Positions 1-8,066 of a stretch of 64,000 bases of DNA are shown piece after piece (within the stretch, counting starts at the first letter, position 1; the number at the start of each line of letters is the position of its first letter). A program made the translations under genes and the position numbers. Source of the DNA: Ruminococcus bovis (lineage in GTDB: Bacteria > Bacillota > Clostridia > Oscillospirales > Acutalibacteraceae); assembly GCF_005601135.1 (NCBI RefSeq), contig NZ_CP039381.1, positions 2,353,941-2,417,940 on the forward strand, in the 5' to 3' direction. The notes under the pieces were generated by a model. It saw only the letters and a program-made list of their open reading frames with translations. It ran no database searches and was not told the origin of the DNA.

Positions 1-1755
1 CAGTGATGAACTTCTCTGGATATTCTGAATTGTTCTTCTACCTTCTGCAACAATATGTGGCATTGAAGAAAAGTCATTATCAGCAAGTACAATTTGTGAT
101 ACACACTTAGCAGCCTCACTACCTGATGCCATTGCAACTGAACAATCGGCCTTTTTAAGTGCTAATACATCATTTACACCATCACCTGTCATAGCTACTG
201 AATGACCATTATCGTGAATTGATGAAATCAACTTTTCTTTTTGTTGTGGTGTTACTCTGCCAAAGATTGTATATTCTTCTGATGCCTTTTTAATATCTTC
301 ATCAGTTTTTAAGGTGCTACAGTCTATTGCTTTATCATAGTTGTCAATATTAAAAGTTCTAGCTATATTTACAATTGTGTTTACTGAGTCACCTGAAATA
401 ATCTTAATATTAACACCTTGTTTTTTGAAATACTTTAAAGTTTCTTTTGCATTTTCTCGAAGTTTATCTCTCAATAAAACATTACAAATAGGTGTTCTTG
501 TATCACCTTTAATCATTACAAAGGTTAGTACTCTGTAGTTATTTTCGTATTCCTTAATATCAGTTAGAATATCATTTTCATCTTCATTAAGGATAAATTC
601 ACCTGCACCACAGAGAATCTTCCTATCACTAAAAGTAACAGAAGAACATTTCTTTTCGGAAGAAAAGGCTTCTACTGAAACTGCTTTTTCATAATGGTAA
701 CCATCAATTTTATCTCTAACTGCATTCATTGTACTGTTGTAGTCAATGCTATTATTTGCAAAATCAGAAAGAATATTTAGCACATCATCATAAGTATAGT
801 CACTTAGGGGAATAATATCCTCAACAATCATTTCATCACAAGTCAGTGTACCTGTTTTGTCTAGACAAAGTGTATCTACTCTTGCAAGTGTTTCAATACA
901 ATAAAGGTCTTGAACAAGAACATTTTTCTTAGAAAGTCTTATAACAGAAACTGCAAGAACTGTACTTGTCAAAAGCACAAGACCCTCAGGAATCATACCT
1001 ATAAGTGCTGCTACTGTTTTAACAACTGCATTTTCAAGTGTAACATTTAGGAATAACAACTGATGTAAAAATAGTATTGTACCTAAAGGAACTAAAATAC
1101 AAGTTACTACTTTAATAATTTTTTTAATAGTTCTGAAAATTTCAGAATTGTTTTCTTTGTAATACTTAGCTGAATTATTTAGTTTTGCTGCATAATTATC
1201 GTCGCCTACTGCAACAACCTTTGAGATACATTGTCCTGAGTTGATAAAGCTACCGGACATTAGCTTATCCCCAACTTTTTTCCTAATTAATTCACTTTCA
1301 CCGGTAAGCATACTTTCATTTACAAAGCACTCACCGTCAACTACAACACAGTCAGTTGGAATTTGGTTACCTCTGCTTAATGAAAGTAAATCATCAAGAA
1401 CAATATCTTCATTATTAATATCTATTGTTTCACCGTTTCTGATAACCTTTGAATTGTTACCGGAAATAATAGACAGTTTATCAACTGCTTTTTTGCTACG
1501 AATTTCTTGCACAATACCGATTATTGTATTGAAAAATACAACCCCGATAAAAAGCATATTCTTGTATGAACCAACAAGAAAAACTGCTAAGGCAAGAACA
1601 ACATTCAATAAGTTAAATAATGTACAAATATTTTTAAATAAAATATTTCCTAAGGTTTTTTCCGGTTTTGAGGTATCAACATTAACCTTACCCTCTGAAA
1701 CTCTCTTCTCAACTTCTTGGGTAGTTAAACCTGTAAAAATTTTTTCTTCACTCAT
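1..1755 (-). CDS. P-type cation-transporting ATPase, CtpE-like (C-terminus cut by window edge)
   Basis: An ATP-driven ion pump of the inner membrane. Translating the minus strand from the ATG at 1755 gives an uninterrupted frame to base 1, so the last membrane helices lie outside the window. Family motifs appear in order: the actuator loop LTGES, the phosphorylation site DKTGTLT, and the hinge motif MTGDGVND followed by KKADCSVAMASGS. The sequence GMIPEGLVLLTS in the fourth transmembrane helix and the GSEAAK tail after the hinge resemble the mycobacterial CtpE type, which is linked to calcium uptake; the substrate here is inferred only. The gene is transcribed away from spoIVB and has its own promoter. 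The start follows a weak GGGTG ribosome-binding site. Confidence 0.9.
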   Translation of the reverse strand, partial: MSEEKIFTGLTTQEVEKRVSEGKVNVDTSKPEKTLGNILFKNICTLFNLLNVVLALAVFLVGSYKNMLFIGVVFFNTIIGIVQEIRSKKAVDKLSIISGNNSKVIRNGETIDINNEDIVLDDLLSLSRGNQIPTDCVVVDGECFVNESMLTGESELIRKKVGDKLMSGSFINSGQCISKVVAVGDDNYAAKLNNSAKYYKENNSEIFRTIKKIIKVVTCILVPLGTILFLHQLLFLNVTLENAVVKTVAALIGMIPEGLVLLTSTVLAVSVIRLSKKNVLVQDLYCIETLARVDTLCLDKTGTLTCDEMIVEDIIPLSDYTYDDVLNILSDFANNSIDYNSTMNAVRDKIDGYHYEKAVSVEAFSSEKKCSSVTFSDRKILCGAGEFILNEDENDILTDIKEYENNYRVLTFVMIKGDTRTPICNVLLRDKLRENAKETLKYFKKQGVNIKIISGDSVNTIVNIARTFNIDNYDKAIDCSTLKTDEDIKKASEEYTIFGRVTPQQKEKLISSIHDNGHSVAMTGDGVNDVLALKKADCSVAMASGSEAAKCVSQIVLADNDFSSMPHIVAEGRRTIQNIQRSSSL

Positions 1756-1813
1756 ATAGCACCCATTAAATAAAAAATTTGGAACCTCTGTACTGAAAAT
1801 CAGCACTAAAAAA

Positions 1814-1842
1814 ATAATACTACCAAAATAATATTTTATCAA
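1814..1842 (-). promoter_or_regulatory. Sigma-A-type promoter of the P-type ATPase gene
   Basis: On the minus strand a -35 TTGATA (1837-1842) is followed by a 17-bp spacer and a -10 TATTAT (1814-1819). It lies about 60 bp upstream of the ATPase start. Confidence 0.55.
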
Positions 1843-1913
1843 TACTATTTCCAAACTATTATACTATAAAACAAGAAAAAATAATAGTATGACATATAAA
1901 TAAAGGTGAGGTT

Positions 1914-2909
1914 ATGAAAAAAGTTATTTCTTTTATAATAGCTATTGTGGCTATATTAGGAGTATATAATACTATAAATCCATCAAATGCTATTGCAACA
2001 AGTAGTGACTTAAAAAATAAAACAGTACAAATCGGTGGACAACCTTTTGGAATTAAATTTTATTCAGAGGGTGCTTTAGTAACTAAAGTAAGAGAAAATT
2101 CTCCTGCTGATAAAGCAGGTATGAGAGTTAATGACATTATAATAGGTATTAATAATGAGAAAGTTAAGGATAATGAAGTTGTAAGGAATAAAATTGAAGA
2201 ATATAAAAATCGAACAATTAAATTTACAATTAACAGAGATTATGAAATTATTGACTTAAACATTAAACCTGAAAATCACAATGGTAATTATACAGTAGGT
2301 ATTTGGATAAAAGACAGTTGTGCCGGTATAGGTACTATAACATACTATGATGAGAGCAATAATACCTTTGCTTGTTTAGGTCATGGTATCTGTGACAAAG
2401 AATCAACTAACCTATTACCTATGGCTGAAGGTGACATTTGTCCTGCAATTATTCAAAGTGTTGATAAAGCAAAAAGTGGTTATGCCGGTGGACTTAACGG
2501 ATATTTCTTAGATGATGAAATCGGTAAGGCTTATTATAATTCAGAATATGGACTGTTCTGTAATAAAGAAATAGAAACTTCCTACAAAGAATATAAAGTT
2601 GCTACGAAGGAAGAAGTTAAAAAAGGAACTGCTTATATTTACACAACTGTTGAGGGTTATAATCCTAAATTCTACAAAGTAAACATTAAACCTGAATGTC
2701 ACTTCTTCTTTGACAAAATGAAAGAAATTACAATTGAAGTCACAGACAAAGAGTTGCTGAAAAAAACAGGTGGCATTGTTCAGGGTATGAGTGGTTCACC
2801 TATAATACAAGATGGTAAGCTTGTTGGTGCTGTTACCCATGTATTTGTCAATAATCCTGAAAAAGGTTATGGTATTCTTGCTGAAACTATGATAGAAGAG
2901 TCAAAATAA
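1914..2909 (+). CDS. spoIVB: SpoIVB, sporulation signalling serine peptidase (S55)
   Basis: SpoIVB is secreted from the forespore into the intermembrane space and cleaves SpoIVFA, which releases the pro-SigK protease. The protein has 331 residues. An N-terminal hydrophobic segment (residues 4-22) acts as signal or anchor. A PDZ domain follows (about 45-115, with ENSPADKAGM and VNDIIIGI). The S55 peptidase domain has its histidine in CLGHGIC (His157) and its serine in the GMSGSP motif (Ser293/295). It is somewhat shorter than the Bacillus protein (about 425 residues). The start is supported by AAAGGTGAGG just upstream. spo0A follows on the same strand, the usual clostridial and bacillar order. 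Confidence 0.95.
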   Translation: MKKVISFIIAIVAILGVYNTINPSNAIATSSDLKNKTVQIGGQPFGIKFYSEGALVTKVRENSPADKAGMRVNDIIIGINNEKVKDNEVVRNKIEEYKNRTIKFTINRDYEIIDLNIKPENHNGNYTVGIWIKDSCAGIGTITYYDESNNTFACLGHGICDKESTNLLPMAEGDICPAIIQSVDKAKSGYAGGLNGYFLDDEIGKAYYNSEYGLFCNKEIETSYKEYKVATKEEVKKGTAYIYTTVEGYNPKFYKVNIKPECHFFFDKMKEITIEVTDKELLKKTGGIVQGMSGSPIIQDGKLVGAVTHVFVNNPEKGYGILAETMIEESK

Positions 2910-3021
2910 AAAAATTGTAGAAATGGCATATTATTGGGGTATTTTGTAATATAGTGAGTAGTAGTGGCACAATATGTTGAGATTTAAATTAATTTTTTGA
3001 AAAAAATTTAAGTGTAAACCC

Positions 3022-3050
3022 TTGATATATTTACCATAATATGGTATAAT
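3022..3050 (+). promoter_or_regulatory. Sigma-A-type promoter of spo0A with internal palindrome
   Basis: A -35 TTGATA (3022-3027), 17-bp spacer and perfect -10 TATAAT (3045-3050) precede spo0A. A palindrome with 7-bp arms, TACCATA-A-TATGGTA (3032-3046), fills the spacer and runs into the -10, so it may be an operator. Confidence 0.7.
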
Positions 3051-3081
3051 TATCTCAACAAATTAACAAGGGAGAATTTTC

Positions 3082-3846
3082 ATGGAGAATAAAATCAAAC
3101 TACTTCTCACAGAAGAACCAAATGAATTTGATGAGGAAACACTCCGTTTTCTCAACAGCAAGAACTTTTCAGTTCACTACTCTGCTAAAGATGGTGAAGA
3201 ACTACTAAACAAAATTAACGAGATACACCCTGATGTGGTACTTTTCGACTTGTTCCTAACAAGACTAGATGGAATAAGCGTTATGCGTCACATTAGAAAC
3301 GAAAGCAACTGTTCACCACTTTTCATTGCATTTTCTAACTATAGAAGTGCTTTACTTGAACAAGAGGCTATGAACAATGGTGCATCTTACTTTGTGCTAA
3401 AGCCTTACAACATTAACGACCTTACTGAAAACATTACTATGTTAATGAACACAAAGAACATTATGAACAACCCTGGTTATCAAAGCAACCTTAACATTGA
3501 AGTAAAGGTTACTGAGATTCTTCATCAAATCGGTGTACCTGCACATATTAAGGGTTATCACTACCTAAGAGACTCAATACTTATGTCTATTGAAAAACCT
3601 GAAATTATCAATGCCGTTACTAAGGAACTGTATCCATCTGTTGCACTAAAGTATGAAACCACTTCCAGCAGAGTTGAAAGGGCTATTAGACATGCAATTG
3701 AAGTTGCTTGGGACAGAGGTGATATGGATGTGCTTAACTCCTACTTTGGATATACTATCCACAACTCAAGAGGTAAGCCAACTAACAGTGAATTTATTGC
3801 TATGATTAGTGATAAATTAAGACTACAACTAAAGAATGCAAGTTAA
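3082..3846 (+). CDS. spo0A: Spo0A, master response regulator of sporulation
   Basis: Spo0A is the phosphorelay-activated transcription factor that commits the cell to sporulation. The 254-residue protein has an N-terminal receiver domain (about 5-122) and the Spo0A-specific DNA-binding domain (about 145-250, with [16 protein letters not shown] as the recognition-helix region). The phosphoacceptor is Asp56 (LFDLF). The conserved lysine is Lys107 (LKPY) and the switch Ser/Thr is Ser85. The acidic pocket is Glu11-Glu12 (LLTEEP) where Bacillus has two aspartates. The start follows AAGGGAGAATTTTC. It sits directly after spoIVB, as is usual. Confidence 0.97.
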   Translation: MENKIKLLLTEEPNEFDEETLRFLNSKNFSVHYSAKDGEELLNKINEIHPDVVLFDLFLTRLDGISVMRHIRNESNCSPLFIAFSNYRSALLEQEAMNNGASYFVLKPYNINDLTENITMLMNTKNIMNNPGYQSNLNIEVKVTEILHQIGVPAHIKGYHYLRDSILMSIEKPEIINAVTKELYPSVALKYETTSSRVERAIRHAIEVAWDRGDMDVLNSYFGYTIHNSRGKPTNSEFIAMISDKLRLQLKNAS

Positions 3847-3854
3847 AAAATTAT

Positions 3855-3883
3855 GGGTACTGATTTTCAGTACCCACTTTTTT
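3855..3883 (+). terminator. Rho-independent terminator of spo0A
   Basis: The stem GGGTACTG (3855-3862) pairs with CAGTACCC (3868-3875) around a 5-nt loop, followed by a T-rich tail on the plus strand. Confidence 0.85.
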
Positions 3884-3885
3884 AT

Positions 3886-3923
3886 GAGAAAAACTGCTCT
3901 CTAAATTAATAGAAAGCAGTTTT
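3886..3923 (-). terminator. Terminator of the hisZGAI operon
   Basis: Arms at 3890-3902 and 3911-3923 pair over 13 bp with one G-U wobble. A T-run follows in the minus direction, just downstream of hisI. Confidence 0.75.
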
Positions 3924-3932
3924 GTAATTAAA

Positions 3933-4253
3933 TCAATAAATTTTCTTAAAGAAACAACTGTGGTTGCCTGTATGACAAGCAGCACCTGTTTGTTCCACTG
4001 TTACTAATAAAGTATCATCATCACAATCGGAATAAATTTCAACAACCTTTTGAAGATGGCCTGATGTTGCACCTTTATTCCATAGTTCCTGACGACTTCT
4101 ACTCCAAAACCAAGTATAGCCTGTTTCAAGTGTTTTAGCCATAGACTCCTTGTTCATCCAAGCAACCATAAGGACTTCACCTGTAGATTTCTCTTGAACT
4201 ACTGCAGGAATTAAGTCTGACTTAACAAAATATTTATCTAAGTTATTTTCCAT
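3933..4253 (-). CDS. hisI: Phosphoribosyl-AMP cyclohydrolase
   Basis: HisI opens the ring of phosphoribosyl-AMP, step three of histidine synthesis. The 106-residue protein is the stand-alone form with no HisE domain. It carries the family motifs [16 protein letters not shown] and the zinc/magnesium-binding cysteine-histidine tail [11 protein letters not shown]. It starts 2 bp after the hisA stop and is last in the operon; a terminator follows. hisE, hisB, hisC and hisD are not in this window. Confidence 0.96.
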   Translation of the reverse strand: MENNLDKYFVKSDLIPAVVQEKSTGEVLMVAWMNKESMAKTLETGYTWFWSRSRQELWNKGATSGHLQKVVEIYSDCDDDTLLVTVEQTGAACHTGNHSCFFKKIY

Positions 4254-4255
4254 AA

Positions 4256-4972
4256 TTAACCTCTTGTTAGTTTAATAGCCTTTGGTAAATTAAGTGTACC
4301 TTCATAAATTGACTTACCACAAATTGCACCGAAAATATTAAGACTCATTAAGTCCTTAATATCTGTTAAATCTGATACACCACCACTTGCTACAATGTCA
4401 GCACTTACAGAATTACTTAGCACTTCAAGCTGAACAAGGTTAGGACCTGTTAGCATACCGTCACGGTTAATATCGGTAAAGATAAACTTTTCTACACCAA
4501 CATCTTCCATTCTCTTGGCAAGTTCTGTGTAGTAAATATCGCTACCGTCAATCCAACCCTCTGACTTAACCATACCGTCCATTGCATCAATACCAACAAT
4601 AATTTTGTCACCAAAATTCTTAACTGCATCAATAACAATCTGAGGGTTCTTAACTGCAACTGAACCTAAAACAACTTGGTTAACACCGTTATTTAGGTAG
4701 AATTCAATAGCCTTTAGGTCACGAATACCACCACCAACATCAACAAGCATACCACAGGACTTTGCAATATCACAAATTAATTCGGCGTTTTGCATTTTAC
4801 CGTCTTTTGCACCATCAAGATCGACCATATGTAAGTATCTTGCACCGGCATCTTTAAATGACTTAGCAGTAATATATGGGTTTTCAGCAACTTTTTTAAC
4901 TGTATTGTAATCACCCTTTTGTAGGCGAACACAGTTACCGTCTTTAATATCAATAGCAGGAATAATATACAT
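4256..4972 (-). CDS. hisA: ProFAR isomerase
   Basis: HisA interconverts ProFAR and PRFAR by an Amadori rearrangement. It is a 238-residue TIM barrel with the catalytic Asp in [14 protein letters not shown] at the N-terminus and a second Asp in FTDINRDGM. The phosphate-binding segments are VGGGIRD and ASGGVSD. Its start codon shares one base with the hisG stop (TAATG), which indicates translational coupling. Confidence 0.96.
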   Translation of the reverse strand: MYIIPAIDIKDGNCVRLQKGDYNTVKKVAENPYITAKSFKDAGARYLHMVDLDGAKDGKMQNAELICDIAKSCGMLVDVGGGIRDLKAIEFYLNNGVNQVVLGSVAVKNPQIVIDAVKNFGDKIIVGIDAMDGMVKSEGWIDGSDIYYTELAKRMEDVGVEKFIFTDINRDGMLTGPNLVQLEVLSNSVSADIVASGGVSDLTDIKDLMSLNIFGAICGKSIYEGTLNLPKAIKLTRG

Positions 4973-5613
4973 TAAGCATCAATCTCCTTACTTATTAAAT
5001 CAACAAGTTCTTCAATTTGTTTTTTGTGTAGTTTTAGACTTGCAACATTAGCAATTAGTCTTGCTGAGATTGGACAAACATCTTCAACTACTTCAAGTCC
5101 GTTTTCTTTTAAAGTTGAACCTGTTTCAACAATATCCACAATTGCATCACTTAAACCGATAAGTGGACCAAGTTCAACAGAACCTTCAATTTTGATTACA
5201 CGAACATCCATATTCTTTTCTTCAAAGAATGATCTTGTAACATTAGGATACTTAGTAGCAATTGTTAATGCTTTGTATCCACCATAAAGGTCTTTACCCT
5301 TTTGTGTTGCTACTGCAAACTTACATCTACCAAAGCCTAGGTCAAGTAGTTCATAGAAACAATGACCGTTTTCAAGAATTGTATCTTTGCCAACAACACC
5401 AAGGTCACAAACTCCATTTTCTACATATGTAATAACATCGGCTGCTTTAGCTAGGACAACTTCGATTTCGCCGTTACCGATTGGAAGGATGAGCTTTCTG
5501 CCCTTGTTGATAACTGCATCACAGTTGTAACCTATCTTTTGAAATAATTTTATTGTATCTTTTTCAAGTCTGCCTTTTGTTAAGGCTATTCTTAATGGCT
5601 GCATATCATTCAC
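4972..5613 (-). CDS. hisG: ATP phosphoribosyltransferase, short form
   Basis: HisG joins ATP and PRPP in the first step of histidine synthesis. At 213 residues it is the short form that lacks the C-terminal regulatory domain and needs HisZ, which is encoded immediately upstream. The family signature LALTKGRLEKDT-like N-terminus (here RIALTKGRLEKD) and the PRPP-binding IVDIVETGSTLKENGL are present. It overlaps the end of hisZ by 8 bp. Confidence 0.96.
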   Translation of the reverse strand: MNDMQPLRIALTKGRLEKDTIKLFQKIGYNCDAVINKGRKLILPIGNGEIEVVLAKAADVITYVENGVCDLGVVGKDTILENGHCFYELLDLGFGRCKFAVATQKGKDLYGGYKALTIATKYPNVTRSFFEEKNMDVRVIKIEGSVELGPLIGLSDAIVDIVETGSTLKENGLEVVEDVCPISARLIANVASLKLHKKQIEELVDLISKEIDA

Positions 5614-6778
5614 CTACAACTAATAGTTCCTTTACTCTGGTTTTGTCTGCATACTGTTTAGCTTCTTCAATTGTTTCAAATACACTAAACACTGCATTTT
5701 TGCCCTGATTAACAAGTTCTTTTGTTTTTTCAATAGCTGTGATTTCAAAGCCATCTTTTGCACAAACAAGAATTTCCGGAATAGGAGCTTCATCTTTGTT
5801 GCTATCTTTTAACTTAATTTCAACAAGGTCATCTACATTAACTGCAAAACCGGCAGCACCTGTAGGGAAATCAAAGTTTTCCATTAGTTTGTCGTATCTA
5901 CCACCTGAAATAACTTCATCACCGATACCGTTTACAAAAGCTGTGAAAACAATACCACTGTAGTAGTTAGTCTGTTGAACAATACCAAGGTCAATAATAA
6001 TCTTGTCACCAAGGTTAAGTTTTGATAAATCTTCAAATAGTTCTTTTAGGTAGTTTAATGCTTTAACTGCCTTTTCATCATTACATAGATTTAAAGCTTC
6101 ATCAATTACTTCAACACCACCAAAAAGTCTTGGTAGCTTTCTGATAGCTTCAACATCTGAACTCTGAGGAAGTTTATCAAGGATAGTATTTAGGGCTGAA
6201 TAATTCTTGCTTTCAATACTTACTCTAATAGCCTCGGCAGTTTCAGCAGTTACATTTAGTCTTTTCACTAATGCGTTAAAAACATCAGCATGACCGATTT
6301 CAATACGGAAATCATCAACATTAGCTGACAGACAGTCAATAGCAGTAGTTAGAATTTCAAGGTCTGCCCTCTTACCAGTTGCACCAATAAGTTCAACACC
6401 CATCTGCATAATTTCATTACTTCTACCACGCAAAGTAGGATTGTTACGATAAACAGACTGACCGTAATATAATCTTAGTGGCAAATCATAATTCTTTAGA
6501 CGAGTTGCTGCCATTCTGGCAATCGGTAATGTTGAATCGGGACGCATTACCATTAGTCTGCCTTTATTATCGGTAGTCTTAAACATTGCTTCTTGTGGAT
6601 AACCTGAGTCCTCTAAAGAAAACAAATCATAAAATTCAATACAAGGAGTATCTACCTTTGAGTAGCCCCTATTTACAAAACAATTCTTAATCTTTTCCTG
6701 TACATCACAAGAGGTGATACATTCTTCAAACAAATAGTCCTTTGTACCCTCCGGTGTAATCATTAAATTCTTTCTCAT
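5606..6778 (-). CDS. hisZ: ATP phosphoribosyltransferase regulatory subunit
   Basis: HisZ is a catalytically inactive paralog of histidyl-tRNA synthetase that assembles with short HisG and confers histidine feedback. The 390-residue protein keeps the class II fold (TPEGTKDYL near the start; RPDSTLPIAR; SGGRYDKLMENF) but acts as the allosteric partner. It is first in hisZGAI. A GAGG ribosome-binding site lies 6 nt before the ATG, just downstream of a strong promoter overlapped by an operator-like inverted repeat. Confidence 0.93.
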   Translation of the reverse strand: MRKNLMITPEGTKDYLFEECITSCDVQEKIKNCFVNRGYSKVDTPCIEFYDLFSLEDSGYPQEAMFKTTDNKGRLMVMRPDSTLPIARMAATRLKNYDLPLRLYYGQSVYRNNPTLRGRSNEIMQMGVELIGATGKRADLEILTTAIDCLSANVDDFRIEIGHADVFNALVKRLNVTAETAEAIRVSIESKNYSALNTILDKLPQSSDVEAIRKLPRLFGGVEVIDEALNLCNDEKAVKALNYLKELFEDLSKLNLGDKIIIDLGIVQQTNYYSGIVFTAFVNGIGDEVISGGRYDKLMENFDFPTGAAGFAVNVDDLVEIKLKDSNKDEAPIPEILVCAKDGFEITAIEKTKELVNQGKNAVFSVFETIEEAKQYADKTRVKELLVVGE

Positions 6779-6791
6779 AAATTACCTCGCA

Positions 6792-6823
6792 CTTTAGTGT
6801 GCTAATATGTTAACACACTAAAG
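6792..6823 (-). promoter_or_regulatory. Candidate histidine operator (inverted repeat over the hisZ promoter)
   Basis: A perfect 10-bp inverted repeat, CTTTAGTGTG and CACACTAAAG with a 12-bp centre, begins 6 bp after the -35 and covers the spacer, the -10 and the start region. A related 32-bp sequence lies at exactly the same offset in the hisH promoter (49047-49078). Binding by a HisR/YerC-type repressor is inferred, not shown. Confidence 0.65.
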
Positions 6824-6835
6824 AAATTTTGTCAA
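6807..6835 (-). promoter_or_regulatory. Promoter of hisZGAI
   Basis: A consensus -35 TTGACA (6830-6835), 17-bp spacer and -10 TAACAT (6807-6812) are read on the minus strand, between the AI-2E-family gene and hisZ. Confidence 0.75.
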
Positions 6836-6838
6836 CCT

Positions 6839-8056
6839 TTAATTTTCTTTAACTTTCTCAGACTTTTTGCTTTTATCTAAAGGCTCTTTAGAAATATACT
6901 CTTTATTTCTAAGAAGTTTCTTGTTTACATCTTTGCCAAGAAGGTTATAAATTACAACGAAAGCAGGAATACCCATTAGCATACCGGCAACACCAAATAA
7001 TCCACTACCTACAATAACGCTGAATAAAATCCAGAAACCTGAGATACCGATTTTGTCACCGATAACCTTAGGACCAATAACATTACCGTCAAGTTGCTGT
7101 AAAAGAACAATAATAATTACAAACCAGAAACATTCTGTTGGGTTAATCATTAGTAGAATAAAGCCACTAGGGATTGCACCAAGGAATGGTCCAAAGAATG
7201 GAATGACATTTGTAATACCAACTACAACTGCAATCAGTAAAGCGTAATCAAAGTTGAATACAAGTAAAATAATATAGCAAAGTACACCAATAATTAAAGA
7301 GTCAATTACACGACCGATAATAAAGTTACCACATACTTCATTTGACATATGAGTTACTTCGAAAATCTTGTTTTGCCATTTCTTAGGAGCATACGCCATA
7401 GTAAGTTTCTTTACTTGACCACACATAAGTTCCTTTGATGATAGGAAATAAATTGATGCAACAATACCGATAATCCAGTTATATACACCATAAGAAACAA
7501 CCTTTGCAGTAGAAAGGATTTCAGGGAAAATACTGCTTAGCAGTGACTTAACAGTATCAAGAATATTACCACCTGAGAACATCTTTGTAAACTTATTAAT
7601 AAAGTCAACAAGACCGTTATCCATCTGTAGTGATAAACCGAATGTTGCATTTGCCCAATCTATAAATTGTGCAGCCCACTGTTCAAACTGTTTACCATAG
7701 TTAATAATATTTTTAGATAACTCTGCAAAGCTGTCTACCAAGCTAGGTATAATAATAACCATCAAGAAAGCTATTACAGAAAAGGCTATTACATAGGTAG
7801 TTATAATAGCAAGTGGTTTTCGCATTACTTTACATTTTTCATGTTTCTTACCTATGCCTTTATAGGCTTTTTCATAAAAGAAGTTATATGGAAACTTCAA
7901 TATATAAGCAATAATAAAGCCATACATAAATGGTGTTAATACAGTAAAAATTGTAGAAATAATACTTACTGCTTTGTTAAAATTCATAATCAAAAAGCAG
8001 AATAAAGCTGCAACTGCTATTAGGATTATACCTCTTTTTAGTCGTTTATCTTTCAT
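6839..8056 (-). CDS. AI-2E family transporter (YtvI/PerM-like membrane protein)
   Basis: An integral membrane protein of 405 residues with about seven or eight hydrophobic segments and a central soluble loop (about 120-180). The conserved family block is in the last third, around VGITNVIPFFGPFLGAIP and QQLDGNVIGPKVIGD. Family members have been linked to sodium/proton exchange or autoinducer export, but the substrate cannot be told from sequence. The tail is lysine-rich and cytoplasmic. It starts 10 bp after polC and is probably the last gene of the pyrH-polC operon. Confidence 0.88.
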   Translation of the reverse strand: MKDKRLKRGIILIAVAALFCFLIMNFNKAVSIISTIFTVLTPFMYGFIIAYILKFPYNFFYEKAYKGIGKKHEKCKVMRKPLAIITTYVIAFSVIAFLMVIIIPSLVDSFAELSKNIINYGKQFEQWAAQFIDWANATFGLSLQMDNGLVDFINKFTKMFSGGNILDTVKSLLSSIFPEILSTAKVVSYGVYNWIIGIVASIYFLSSKELMCGQVKKLTMAYAPKKWQNKIFEVTHMSNEVCGNFIIGRVIDSLIIGVLCYIILLVFNFDYALLIAVVVGITNVIPFFGPFLGAIPSGFILLMINPTECFWFVIIIVLLQQLDGNVIGPKVIGDKIGISGFWILFSVIVGSGLFGVAGMLMGIPAFVVIYNLLGKDVNKKLLRNKEYISKEPLDKSKKSEKVKEN

Positions 8057-8066
8057 ATATTCCTCC

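Noticed and set aside
6779..6838. The inverted repeat before hisZ as a terminator of the AI-2E-family gene
   Set aside because: There is no proper T-run after it, it overlaps a consensus promoter, and the same element recurs at hisH in a promoter context.
6839..8056. A quorum-sensing exporter because of the AI-2E family name
   Set aside because: The family name is historical; members have varied functions and no luxS or signalling gene is nearby.
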